Assembly: GCA_022885665.1 (NCBI GenBank)
Contig: JAGQDJ010000016.1
Location: 62,001 to 126,000 of the forward strand
Reading direction: 5' to 3'
DNA: 64,000 nucleotides
From: Triops longicaudatus
Lineage: Eukaryota > Arthropoda > Branchiopoda > Notostraca > Triopsidae
Positions 40,799 through 51,714 of this stretch are shown piece by piece. The position numbers and the translations under genes were made by a program. The notes under the pieces were generated by a model that searched no databases, was not told the DNA's origin, and saw only the letters and a program-made list of their open reading frames with translations. Within the stretch, counting starts at the first letter, position 1. Each line of letters opens with the position of its first letter.

Positions 40799-41769
40799 AT
40801 GGCAGTGGATAATAAATGGCAAAAAGATGCAGCTGACCAAAATTTTGATTACATGTTCAAATTGTTAATCATCGGGAACAGCAGTGTCGGAAAAACATCC
40901 TTCTTATTTCGTTATGCCGATGATTCCTTCACATCAGCTTTCGTATCCACGGTCGGTATTGATTTTAAGGTGAAGACTGTCTTCCGACAAGAAAAGCGCG
41001 TTAAGCTTCAAATCTGGGTAAGGGAGAACATTCTATTCGAAATGCTATCGGCTTTTATGTATCGTATTCTTTGGCTTTTTATCCCATTTTATATTGTAAG
41101 CTACTTTACTAAAAAGAAAAAATGTGTTTACAAGCTTTTAAGAGTTGAAAGTACTTATAACAAGCGTCATTTATTTACGGCAGGATACAGCTGGGCAAGA
41201 GAGATATCGGACTATCACGACGGCTTATTACCGCGGCGCTATGGGTTTTATTCTCATGTACGACATTACAAACGAAGAATCTTTTAACTCGGTACAAGAT
41301 TGGTAAGTTTTATGAAAGCCTTAAAAAAGGCACATATCAAGCTACAGAGCTCGTTAATCGATGATTGCTGGTGACAGGTGCACCCAAATTAAAACTTACT
41401 CCTGGGACAACGCTCAAGTCATCCTCGTCGGTAACAAATGCGATATGGAAGACGAACGAGTCATTTCTTACGAGCGCGGTAAGCAATTAGCGGACCAATT
41501 AGGCCTCGAGTTCTACGAAACGTCAGCTAAGGAGAACATTAACGTCAAGGTAAAGGAACAAGTCCCACGAAATGGTGCAATTTCTCTTGCGTGCTGCAGA
41601 GTTGACATTTCTTTTTGGTTTCCAGGCCGTTTTCGAGCGATTGGTGGACATTATCTGCGACAAAATGTCCGAGAGCTTAGATACGGATCCCAACTTGATG
41701 AATTCATCCAAAGGCACACGGTTGACAGACCAAACCCCAGCCCAGGCCGGTGGCAGCTGCAATTGCTAG
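40799..41769 (+). CDS. Rab3: Rab3 small GTPase
   Basis: Synaptic- and secretory-vesicle Rab GTPase that controls regulated exocytosis. Coding exons: 40799-41017, 41184-41302, 41378-41549 and 41626-41769, giving 217 residues. All GTPase motifs are present: P-loop GNSSVGKT (26-33), switch II DTAGQE (74-79, catalytic Gln78), NKCD (132-135) and ETSAKE (160-165). The Rab3-specific N-terminus KWQKDAADQNFDYMFKLLII is intact. The protein ends in CNC, the double geranylgeranylation signal for membrane attachment. An upstream untranslated exon (ending at 40528) is likely, because a good acceptor lies 30 bases before the ATG. The identity to insect Rab3 is so high that the assignment is secure. Confidence 0.97.
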
Positions 41770-42834
41770 ACGCTACTGTGTTCTTTAGCGAAAACAAAGA
41801 ATCACCTGTTGAAAGAGGTGGAGAAGTGTTTGTCTGGATGTAATAACGGATCGAGTAACCCATGCACATTCTGTATTCCGTAGCCATTGACACAGTGTCG
41901 TGCGCAAGCAGATTCGGCTCGTCTTTACCTCTTAACAAATCTTCCCTTCATTTGTCCCCGGTAAAATGACCCTCAGTTATAGTATGCCACCGGATTATGT
42001 CAAAAGGTCGCAGTAATACTTTCTACGAAATCTGCAATGCCAGCATTACAGGCTTCGCGTTTAGTTGTTCTTGGTTGAGTCGGAAAGATTTTGGTACAAG
42101 GGACCTGTTGCTTTCAATTAATTTGGAATTACTTTCTTCCTTTCTGTACGTTGGCGTCAGTTTCTCGACTAGTGAGTTTTATATTCAATTATTCGTCGTT
42201 TTTTTTCGTTTCTTTATTAAATCTCGGTTAGGACGCCATGAAAGAAAACACTTCTGGATGCTTGGCAGAAAAAGAATGGCAAACGTGACAATTAAATGTG
42301 AATTAGAGGAGTGGTTGTTTGATAGGTATATTTATTAATTTTTGACAATTTAATTTAAAATAGACGGAACATTCCGGAGATCTTTATTAGCCCTCCCACC
42401 CCCTCAATCTCTTCCTCTCGTTGGTCTCTTGAAATAATTTTAGTCCTTTTTTATTGACCTCCCTCCTCCTCAAGATTTTCCTTGTCCGGCAACATTCCTG
42501 TTGACTGTTTTAGCCGTTGCTCGTGTGAGAATTCGTGGTGTAAAAACATAAAAATTCCGAAATAAAACATATCTGTGTAATTTTCGGACGTCAAGTGTTT
42601 CGTGTCTACTTTTGTTACAGACCAATTCATTACCATAATAGAATAGTCGACCTAAGCGAACAGGTTTGCGCCAATTCCTGCACCGCAATCAAGCAATTCA
42701 CATTCCAGCCTTGATTACCTCGAAAACCTCAGTGGAGTACAAAAAGTATCTCAAAATTATGGACGCTCGTATTTCGTGACAATGAAACATTAATTAGTGC
42801 ATGATAATACTTACTGTTTTTTTCCTTTCTTGGT
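41770..42834 (+). other. Rab3 3' UTR and downstream spacer
   Basis: AT-rich sequence after the Rab3 stop, with no supported gene. An AATAAA at 42561-42566 would end a 3' UTR of about 0.8 kb. Confidence 0.5.
42561..42566 (+). terminator. Candidate polyadenylation signal for Rab3
   Basis: Canonical AATAAA on the coding strand, 792 bases after the Rab3 stop and before the next start. Its use is inferred only from position. Confidence 0.35.
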
Positions 42835-43078
42835 ATGGAGAACACCAGTTCGTCAAAAGCGCAAAGTAGATTGAAAATATCGTGAAAACTTGATAAGAAA
42901 TTGTCGCTGTTTTTTGGCCGGAGATGAAAACATCAAGCTGCGGCAGGATGCGCTCAGAAATCTGGAAAATTCGCGAGGAAATTGTCGATTTGAAGACCGA
43001 CTCAGGCTTAAACGAGAGCACCAGGAAAAAAATCCACTATTCCATCACATCTCTTTTCTGTTAAGGCTTGGCGAATGA
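42835..43078 (+). CDS. Possible 61-aa charged small protein
   Basis: ATG at 42835 opens exon 42835-42865. A 58-bp GT-AG intron (42866-42923) with a T-rich 3' end is followed by exon 42924-43078. The joined frame has 61 codons: it starts MENTSSSKAQ, continues with a highly charged helical segment (IKLRQDALRNLE, then RLRLKREHQEKN) and ends near HISFLL...LGE. The 58-bp intron matches the local short-intron class, and splicing removes the in-frame stops, which supports a real gene. I do not recognise the family. An alternative end would splice from the GT at 43061 to the acceptor before 43391. It sits between Rab3 and PIG-B on the same strand. Confidence 0.42.
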
Positions 43079-43396
43079 TTGGCACAGATTCAACGAACTT
43101 CGCCAAATTCATTTCTAATAACAGAGATTTGTTAACTGTATTGTGAATTATTCAAGGTCTAAAAGTAGAAAAACTTAATAACCAAAGGTAACTAAATAAC
43201 CAACGTAATTAAAAATTGTCGGCTATCACCTGACATAGGTTATAGTCTTACAAATCTTTCACGAGAAGACAAATCTCGGTTTCGCGAAATTTCATTCATG
43301 CGTGTTTCACAAGCCGCACGAAATGAAAAGTGATGGAATTTTTATCTGGTTTCTTTACATACTACTTCAAAAATTTACTGTTTATTACAGAACAAA

Positions 43397-43618
43397 ATGG
43401 AAACCCTTTACAGCTCTCATGAACGCGTGAAAAACGGACCAATTACATCATTTATCACTCGTCTGTTAAAGCTCTTACAATTTTTTGCCTTCCTCTCCCA
43501 TTCCCTGGCAACGGACAGTATTTGGCAGCGGGAGGGAAAGAATGCCAACGCGGCCAAGATGGCCGTTCTGAACCTAGCAAATAATGCGTTCAAGCCAACG
43601 GGCATGGAAAGTAAATAA
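43397..43618 (+). CDS. Possible 73-aa ORF just upstream of PIG-B
   Basis: The ATG lies six bases after a convincing acceptor (TTTATTACAG), and the ORF ends 62 bases before the PIG-B start on the same strand. The protein starts METLYSSHERVKNG, has a mildly hydrophobic centre and ends AVLNLANNAFKPTGMESK. Codon use looks like the neighbouring coding exons. It could be a small gene, the last exon of the preceding small gene, or an upstream ORF in the PIG-B leader. No family recognised. Confidence 0.3.
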   Translation: METLYSSHERVKNGPITSFITRLLKLLQFFAFLSHSLATDSIWQREGKNANAAKMAVLNLANNAFKPTGMESK

Positions 43619-43680
43619 ATAAAGAGCGCAATGTAGAATAACTGCACTAAATTGAGTTAAAAATACAAAAAGTGTTAACC

Positions 43681-45796
43681 ATGCTACCCTCTTGGTTATT
43701 AACCCTGACACCATTCTTAACAGTAAGTTGTTTATCTGTTCATTTGGTCCAAACCTGGTTCGTGCCTGATGAGTATTGGCAAAGTTTGGAAGTCTCTCAC
43801 AAATTAGCATTTGGGTAGGTATTCTGCAAACCTCATCCACAATCTATTTTTAAAACGAATTCTATTATTATCCAGGTATGGTTACTTGACATGGGAATGG
43901 AAAGAAGGCATTCGCTCCTATATCTATCCATTAATCTTCGTCCTGCCAAATTTGATTCTGAAGCAGCTTTCCTGGGATTCATCACCGCTTTTAGTAAAAT
44001 ACCCTTTACTCAGTAGATCTTTGATAAGTCACAAGCAGGTTTATTCTTAACAGACTCTTGTACCAAGATACATGCAAAGCCTTCTGACTGGCTTTGCTCA
44101 TTATTATCTTTGCAAAACAGTAGCCAGGACCTGTTGTCGTGAAACTGGCAAGTGGTTGGCCTTCCACTTACTAACATCCTGGTTTCTGTTTTATATCGGG
44201 TCCCGGACATTGCTGAATACTTTAGAGACTAGTTTAGCCGAATTGGTTATCGCACTATGGCTCAAAAGTTGGTACTTCATTTTTTCTTCAAGCACAATAT
44301 TTTTTATGGAATTGTTTCTTGCGTAGATCCACGTACCGGGAGATCAGATCGCTTTCTGGCCGTTTTGATTCTAGTCAGCGTGTATATAAGACCAACGTCT
44401 GCTTCCTTTTATGTACCCATTGTCGTTTATGAAATTATAGTGGCCTACAAGAAGAATTTTATCTCTTATATTGTGAAAATGACGATTCCATGGTATACTT
44501 GTTTTGATTTTTTTTCTTAATTAATTAAACAGTCTTATAAGTTTTCCTTCATTTTTTCTTTTCTTTAATCACGTGATTTTTATTTTTATTTTATCAGGAA
44601 TTTTTTGTGATATTTTCCTAGTCTCAATCTTTCTTTGTTACTAATTTCAGTGAATTTTGACGCACCCCATGTTTTCTTGAAAAAAATTATAACACCACTT
44701 ATTATAATTATGTTGAAGCAATTTTCATACTTATGATTATACTTAAGTGTACATATGTTCCGCACATTTTTTTTGTCTATTTACCTATTTATTTTTGTAT
44801 TTTCTAGTACTGCGGTCTTCGGCGCATTAGTCGCCTGTGACTCGTTTATGTATGGCCGCCTGTGTATTCCTTTTTGGAATTTCCTGAAGTTCAATTTCCT
44901 CTCTAACATGTCGGAAATGTACGGAACACATCCCTGGCACTGGTATCTTTCTTCTGCCTTGCCTTCAATTTGTGGAATTCTGCTGCTGCCTTACGGCTTC
45001 TTGTTTTCACATCGCGAATCAAATAGAATACCCTTAATTCCTTCAAGACAAACTGGGTTAATTTTGAGCTGCGCCGTTTGCTATGTATTCTGTCATAGGT
45101 ATGCAAGTTCTTGCTGCTTCGCTCGAGAGTAACTCAAATACATTACCTTGTTTTCTAGTATGGTGCGACATAAAGAAATTCGCTTCCTTGCACCAGTTAT
45201 TCCAGCCCTGTGCCTTTTGCTTGCTCATTGGTCGCGAGCATTGTCGAAGCAAAAGGGCAAGATCCTTATAGCTTTTACGTTAATCTGGAACGTACCCATG
45301 GCACTGTATTTCGGCCTGCGTCATCAACGAGGGACGCTATCTGTCGTAAATTTTTTGGCAGACGAAGCAAAGTCGCTTAATGCCAGCATCCTTTTTCTAA
45401 TGCCTTGTCACTCAACTCCGTTTTATAGGTAATTTCCAAAATTGATGAAAATGCTAAAGCAAGCTAAAACTCGTTTCTTGTAGCCATATCCATACGGAAA
45501 TACCCATGAGGTTTCTTGCGTGCGAGCCGAATTTAAGAAACGTGGAAAGCTACGTTGAAGAAGGTGATCAGTTTTTCATCGACCCGGAGCTTTGGCTAGC
45601 AAACGAGTTCGAGGGAAAAGACGAGCATTTTACACATGTTGCGTTTTTCGATTCGTTGTACCCTAGAATTGCGGGTTTCTTAAGTTCTCATAATTACGGT
45701 CGTTTGCAATCGTTTTTCCATACCGATTTGCCGGAAGGCAAAGTAAGCAAATGTGTACTAGTATATGAAAAAGGCACGCGATCATTTGTCACTTGA
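43681..45796 (+). CDS. PIGB: GPI mannosyltransferase 3 (PIG-B), seven exons
   Basis: ER membrane GT22-family enzyme that adds the third, alpha-1,2-linked mannose of the GPI anchor core from dolichol-phosphate-mannose. Exons: 43681-43814, 43876-43993, 44054-44267, 44327-44492, 44808-45098, 45159-45428 and 45484-45796, closing to 501 residues. Diagnostic segments include FVPDEYWQSLEVSHK followed by GYLTWEWKEGIRSYIYP (luminal catalytic loop), SRTLLNTLET, YIRPTS, NFLKFN, YGTHPWHWYL, HKEIRFLAPVIP, RHQRGTL, MPCHSTPF and FFHTDLPEGK, in the family order. Several hydrophobic spans fit a polytopic ER protein. Intron 3 has an unusual donor (AAA/GTTGGT). Introns 1-3, 5 and 6 are only 55-61 bp; intron 4 is 315 bp. 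Confidence 0.95.
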
Positions 45797-47057
45797 ATAC
45801 AAACTATATTCGTAAAACGAAATTATTGTCATTTCTCAAAAGTCACAGAATTCGGACATTTTAAGTGAGAAACCGGCAGTAGCTGTTACGGTTGTGTCGA
45901 CTAATCGTACAAGAGGGACATGAAGTTTAGTTTAGTATAACTAGTGAACGAAACTGCAGTGATTTTGACATTTCTAGGAAATGAATACCGGTACGCGTGC
46001 GCAGTCAGACAAAAAATTAAGTGACGTAATTTTTGGTAGCTATATTTGTGCACCGATGTTTTCATCGGAAGTTTGTTCGGGTCCCAGATGAACACTTTTT
46101 CACAGAACTTCGTTTCGGTTGTAAACACGGAATCATCACCTCGTGATTGACGCAACCGGTGTTACCGTAATTTGAGGGGAAATATTTCCACCGAATTAAA
46201 CCGGGGTAGTGACGAGTTCACCATGAATAGAGATTATATTATTTATGCTTTAGAGGAAAATCGCCCATAAAGTCAACTGACTGATACGACATAAGTACAT
46301 TTAATGAGTTTCTAATACTCTGAAACAGATATTTTCTTTCATGAAATGAAGAAAAGATGCTCAAAGCCACTTGAATCTCTTGTTGTATTTTCTGTGTGCT
46401 CATACTTAATATTAATTTTCCCTTCAATATAACTGCTTGAATAACTGGTTTAATTCTAAGTCTGAAAATATTTTTGCGATGTTATACTTGAAAACATCCT
46501 AACGACCGATTGCAATTTTACACATTCCTTCAATAATGGAAATATTGAATAAACGATAATATATTATATTATCTCTATCATGTCTTTCCTTATCGCACGT
46601 ATCCTATGACGAGCATGATCTTTAAAAGCTTTTACTACGTGACCTTTACTACGTGACAAACTTCCGATTCCGAAAGATAAATCCGAAAGAGTCTATTTTC
46701 CCAACGGAATTCCACATTACTTAGCGGAAAATACTCAAAACTATGTTTGTATCTTGTTACTAAAATCAACAACCGAATCAGTGGAAAAAATCCTGCAGTA
46801 ACGGAATTAGAAACCGCGTACTCGTAACCGCAAAAGTGAATAATTCCGCATTAAGCGAGTCACAAGCCTTATACCGCAAGCTCCCATAAATGCGAAAGCA
46901 GCGCGATACGAGACAGTTCCTATATTCGTAACTCCCGCCTCCCAAGTGTGCTTGAAAGTCGACTATAAAGATTAACTTTGGCTTTAGGTTTCAGCCTAAG
47001 CTACGCCCGCCTCCCCTGAGAGTGGATGTGTCACTTTTGTGTCAATAATTCGGCAAC
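45797..47057. other. Spacer, PIG-B to Phafin
   Basis: This holds the PIG-B 3' UTR and the Phafin promoter. An AATAAA at 46548-46553 is a candidate PIG-B polyadenylation signal. A direct duplication TTTACTACGTGAC lies at about 46631-46657. No ORF of note. Confidence 0.6.
46548..46553 (+). terminator. Candidate polyadenylation signal for PIG-B
   Basis: AATAAA on the coding strand, about 750 bases after the PIG-B stop and about 500 bases before the next start. Inferred from position only. Confidence 0.35.
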
Positions 47058-48959
47058 ATGGTGGATAGATTAGGTAAGAATTTTGTTAATTTTTAAACCG
47101 GTTAAAAAACAAAATGTTTAACAAAAACTGTGTTTAGCCTTTGTAATTTTCGCAGAGAGTTATTATATGAGTAATTAACCTTGACATGTATTCGAACCAA
47201 ATGGTTTTCCTCATCACAATATCAAACTGGTGCGCTAATAACAAGAAAGTAATTAACGAGTGACTCACGTGTTACCTTCTGTGTATTGTACACGTACAGA
47301 TTTGAGTGACACGTTCATGATTGCGGGATAATTTGCTGAAAAATTTCAGTGTATGTCAATGTTTTGCTGAAGCAACTCCTAAATTCCGTTTTAATCTTCC
47401 CTGATAAGCGCTCTGTACGGTTATGGCTTCTCGTCACTTTTATGTGCATTTATTTCTTCCTATAGTAAACAGCGAAGCGAATGCTCGACGCATTTCAATG
47501 GTGGAAGGCTGTTTCGGCAGCTCTGGACAGGTACAGTATTTGTAAATAATTTTAAAAAATCAAACTAGAGCTCATACATAATAATAAACAAAAATAACTA
47601 AACACTTAGAATTCTTTTTATTTTATTTTGTAGCCCTTATCAGTTCCTGGCAGGGTTTTGGTTGGCGAAGGCGTGTTGACGAAAATGTGTCGTAAAAAGC
47701 CTAAAGCGCGACAATTTTTTTTATTCAACGATATTCTCGTTTATGGCAACATAGTTATCAACAAAAAAAAGGTACTTAGATGGAGCTAAAGCTTAGGCTG
47801 CCTATTGCGTTCTCCCCTTGTCTGTTTTCACCCCTTCCATCCTCTAGTAACGGAGCAGAACTGATGCACAATTTCCTCTTTTGATTCACAGTACAACAAA
47901 CAGCATGTTATACCCCTAGAGGAAGTCAAGCTGCAATCTTTGGAGGATGACGGACGTAAAAGAATTTTCTATATCTCTTGGCTACCCCCTTCAAATCTGA
48001 ATTAGTTACCGTTTTTTGTTATTCTAGCCTATCGCAACGGATGGTTGATTTGTACAGCCTCAAAGTCCTTCGCAGTCTACGCAGCTACGGCCACGGAAAA
48101 AGCGGAATGGATGGCGCATATCAATAAATGCGTCGAGGACCTTCTCCGCAAAAGTACTTCACTTCGAAATTTGTTGTTATTTTTTTGTCTCAGTCGTTTA
48201 TATTTCTAGTTTCGTCCTTTTTTAATGATTTACTTTTGCAAAATTTGGCGCATTATCAACTTGTTTCACTTAGGTGGGAAGAAGCCGATTGATGAACACG
48301 CAGCGGTTTGGGTTCCTGACGCTGAAGCAGCTGTTTGTATGCATTGCAAGCGGAGTCAGTTTACCGTTATAAATAGACGAGTAAGACAAAAGAACAGGAT
48401 ATTGTCTTTAAAGGACTTTGTTACGATTTTTTTCTGTGTAGCACCATTGCCGAAAATGCGGCGCGGTCGTTTGCGGGCCGTGCTCTAGCAAAAAGTTTGT
48501 GTTACCCGGTCAGTCGTCGAAACCATTACGCGTTTGTAATGCGTGTTACACATTCCTTTCCGAACAAAAATCACTTTCCAGCAAAGGGGTTTACTCGCCG
48601 ACCAAAAGTACAATTCCCGGCTTATTCCGTAAACTATACTTATTTATCAATCGACCTCGGCTTTAGACAACATGTCTGTCCTGGACTCTTCTGGAGAAGA
48701 TGAATCTGACGAGGGAGAAGACGGACCCACACTTTCTAACGTTGACGAGGTAATACTGCATGCACGTTAAAATAAAGAAATTAAAACAAAGAAACTAAAG
48801 AAAAACCTTCCTATTAATGTAAATAAAGCAATAAGAAGAAAAGAAAATATCTCAGAAATTGTCGGTTCCGGTCATTAATTTTTTATTTTATATTTTTAGG
48901 CAAAGTTTTATTCGAGCAGCGCCAACTCTCACAACGCTAACGAGAGTAACGGGAAATGA
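47058..48959 (+). CDS. PLEKHF: Phafin, PH-FYVE endosomal protein
   Basis: Endosome-associated phosphoinositide-binding protein (Phafin2/PLEKHF2; Drosophila rush hour). Exons: 47058-47073, 47466-47530, 47634-47771, 47892-47955, 48028-48153, 48274-48380, 48442-48628, 48667-48749 and 48900-48959, closing to 281 residues. The N-terminus MVDRLVNSEANARRIS and the run CRKKPKARQFFLFNDILVYG are characteristic. A PH domain covers about residues 35-131, including KSFAVYAATATEKAEWM. A FYVE zinc finger follows at about 149-210, with WVPDAEA, paired CxxC motifs and RRHHCRKCG, the PI3P-binding signature. The C-terminal tail is acidic and Ser-rich (SSGEDESDEGEDG), as in vertebrate Phafin2. Intron 7 is only 38 bp. 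Retaining it would replace the acidic tail with about 10 other residues. Confidence 0.95.
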
Positions 48960-49321
48960 TACCGTTTTGCAGCTATGTGGGCGTTCGTATATTTTTTTGC
49001 ATGTGTGTAAGACTTGTGTAGCACTTGAAACCCGTCTTCTTTGACGTGACCGTTCTTCCTTACGTGTATGTGATATGACGTTTTTTTTTTGTGTTTTATT
49101 TAGACACATTGGGGGTATGAATACTGACAAGACTTTTAGTGCCTTTCCTGTGTCGGCAGTCGGAATATTAATTGCAGGAGCTTGGAAGATTTATTAAAAA
49201 AATTAAAAGCAAGCTTTCCTTTTTTATGTCACAAAGAAACGGTGTGTTTTAGCTTGTAGAGATCTTGTATAATATACCTATTTATCTATACAAAGAATAC
49301 GTTCATATCACTTTGTACAAC
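48960..49321. other. Convergent 3' spacer with overlapping poly(A) signals
   Basis: These 362 bases separate the stops of Phafin (+) and the 383-aa protein gene (-). A near-palindromic TTTATTAAA at 49190-49198 provides AATAAA on the minus strand and ATTAAA on the plus strand, so both transcripts could end here and overlap. Confidence 0.5.
49190..49198. terminator. Two-way polyadenylation signal candidate
   Basis: TTTATTAAA reads AATAAA on the minus strand (127 bases after the minus-strand stop) and ATTAAA on the plus strand (about 234 bases after the Phafin stop). Confidence 0.4.
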
Positions 49322-50933
49322 TTAAAATCTAAGTTTTAGAGAAAATGATTTGATTGGTTTAGCTACGTTTAAAATCGGTGAAACTGGACGCTCTTCGTGT
49401 ATTTGACGGGCGTGCTCCTGCACTAATTCTGGTTCGAGACGAATAGTCAACAGCTGAGCGGTTTTAATTGTCTCCGCCGCTTCTTTGACCCACGTGCGCT
49501 CGCCTGCAAGCATAAAACTTTTGGTCAGGAGTCAATTAACAAGGAAACTGACACAGGAAATAGTTTACGCAACTTTTGAGAACTAAAAGTGCAAAACGTT
49601 GTTCCAAGACTAAAAATGTACTTATCGCCCAAGGTTATTATTGTTTCCTTTTCCCAGACGTTTTACTTCAGTTAAGAATGTAAAGCTAATATATGAGCAA
49701 CACTTTGCAATCTTATTGCGTGCAAAATAGATCAAGATTAACAGATATAGAAATTCGTTTCCAAAAAAAGAAAACTCGAAACTTAGTTTTAGAGTATATT
49801 CTAATTAAAAAATATCACGGAATTGCTGCCTGCTTTGAATGTCAAAAGCACAATAGCAATAAATCTTACACTGAGAACGCAGTAGAACATTAAAAGCTGC
49901 CGATTGGAGCTCCTTATCTTCTAGTTGAAGAGTAATTTCGACCAATTTCTGGATCAAGGCCACGCTTTTCTCCCTTCCAGTTTCGGCATTCAAATCGTTT
50001 AAAATCTTGCGAATCCTTATAGTGAACATCCGTAATGCTGACTTATCATTTTGGTAAGTTTTCAGGATGTTTTCGGCAGCTTGTTGCCATTTGAAATTGT
50101 CGCATAAAATCCCATGCTTCCAAATCGAAACTAGAGGCTAACAAAACGAACATAATTACAGAATTTGGGATAAATTGCACATTCAGTACTTGATAATCGT
50201 TATAAGTTTCCGCGATTTGCTGTGCAAAACCTTGAACTTGCCTAAGAACTATATCAGGATCGACCGATTCGTTCGCTATGCCGTGATGGAGTAAGAAGGA
50301 GAAATAGTTCCGTGTTTTTCTTCGTACAGAGGGATAATTTTTGTAAGTCACCGATAATTTCTTTAAAGCGCTAGGGTAATCATTCTTCCACCAGGAGATT
50401 TCGGCATGGTGAAGCTCCAGTTTGCCCGACTTTTCGTATTCTTTCGGCAAAGCTGCTTCAAAAACGGCACCGATTCTTTCGAGCGCATCGACGTCTTGCT
50501 GTACAACAGCTCTATTGGCTAAATCAAAAAACAATGCTGGGGCACTTAAGTTGCGAAACTCTTCTGGACATAGCAAAAAGAGTTGCAGAGCGTAATGGTT
50601 TTGCTCCTGGGCTAAGAGTTGCTTCAAGTGGTCAACAACGCTATGACTTTTCCGCGTCACATTCGGCAAAACGACCGGGGCACGAAGATCCAGTTTCACA
50701 AAGCAGGGCTTGTTTTCTGAAGAAACGGAAACCGGCTCCGGTTTAAGTGCTCGACGAGGTCTTAGGATATTCTTCTCTATGAATTTATCAAGTTTTTGAG
50801 AGAAACATTTGGCACAATCAACTCCCGAACCTGGCACACATTCTTGTTTTAATTAGAAAAAAAAATACCGTAAAAATGAATTACTTCCAAGCTGTTTTTG
50901 ATTTCGGACAAGCTTCAGTAACTGAAGCGACAT
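49322..50933 (-). CDS. Unrecognised helical 383-aa protein, four exons
   Basis: Minus-strand exons: 50933-50885, 50842-50190, 50137-49870 and 49503-49322. Phases close from ATG to TAA, giving 383 residues. The N-terminus (MSLQLLKLVRNQKQLGK) is basic and amphipathic, as in a mitochondrial presequence, followed by DCAKCF. The rest is predicted largely alpha-helical in pairs of about 35-40 residues (for example HYALQLFLLCPEEF, ELHHAEISWWKNDYPSALKKL, KWQQAAENILKTYQND), suggesting TPR- or PPR-type scaffold repeats. I do not recognise the family, so no function is assigned. Intron 2 (50138-50189) is 52 bp; without it the frame appears shifted. Its 5' end faces cyclin-Q across about 780 bp, a possible bidirectional promoter. 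Confidence 0.8.
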
Positions 50934-51714
50934 ACTGAACAGTTAGGAAATCTAGAATGCAAAATTAATTAATGACTCCGTTCTATTTTAATAGTAATTG
51001 CAAAAAGAGATGGACAAATAACTGGAAATAATAAAAAAGAGCAAAAATTGTCAGTGGAAGGCATCTGCGAGTTTTTTTTTCAAGCAACTTAAGAAATGTA
51101 GATAACTTTTATCCGTCAGGTGGGGAAATGAACCCTACACCGGATGACCGAAAAACTGGATAATCCGAAAACACTTAGAAAATAGCGGCTTAGTTCTATA
51201 AATGTAGTTGAAATGCAAATTTATTAGGCATTTTTGGTCGCCTTAAATATCCAATTTTCTTTCATTTTTCTTTCCTCTAAACTCACGTGGTACTCGAATA
51301 TCGCGCCAATTTTCTATTAAAACATATCAACTTTTATTTTTGCTGGTACAAAAGAAAATTAGGTGAGAAAGAGGTCTAGATTCTACATTACTGTCTCATT
51401 CAGTATAATTAAAAACACTAGCTTAAATCTTCCTTTAAAGATTCTAATATTTAGATACAATTAAGAAACATTTTTATATACACACCTTACGCAAGAGTTT
51501 CTAATCAAATCCAATGTTTTTCCACCAAATCAGTTTGACTTCCCTGAGGTCTTCCGTGAGCCGCGAACAGTTAGGATGAAACGTGGACAGTAACCAATTT
51601 AAAACTGGCGCGCAACTCTGCATCATCTAGGGGCTAAATGCTGTACTTTTTCTTAATTCCGAAATAAAAACCTGTCTTGTTTTGGCAACCGCAGAAACCT
51701 GTTAATTCTTAAAA
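50934..51714. promoter_or_regulatory. Divergent intergenic region, likely promoters
   Basis: This is the 781-bp interval between the divergent starts of the 383-aa protein gene (-) and cyclin-Q (+). No ORF of note. It must contain both start regions unless unseen 5' exons lie elsewhere. No specific factor site is claimed. Confidence 0.5.

Noticed and set aside
50046..50189. Apparent frameshift in the 383-aa protein gene
   Set aside because: The long frame runs past a usable donor into an intron. Removing 50138-50189 (52 bp, GT-AG) restores a continuous frame, so no mutation is needed.
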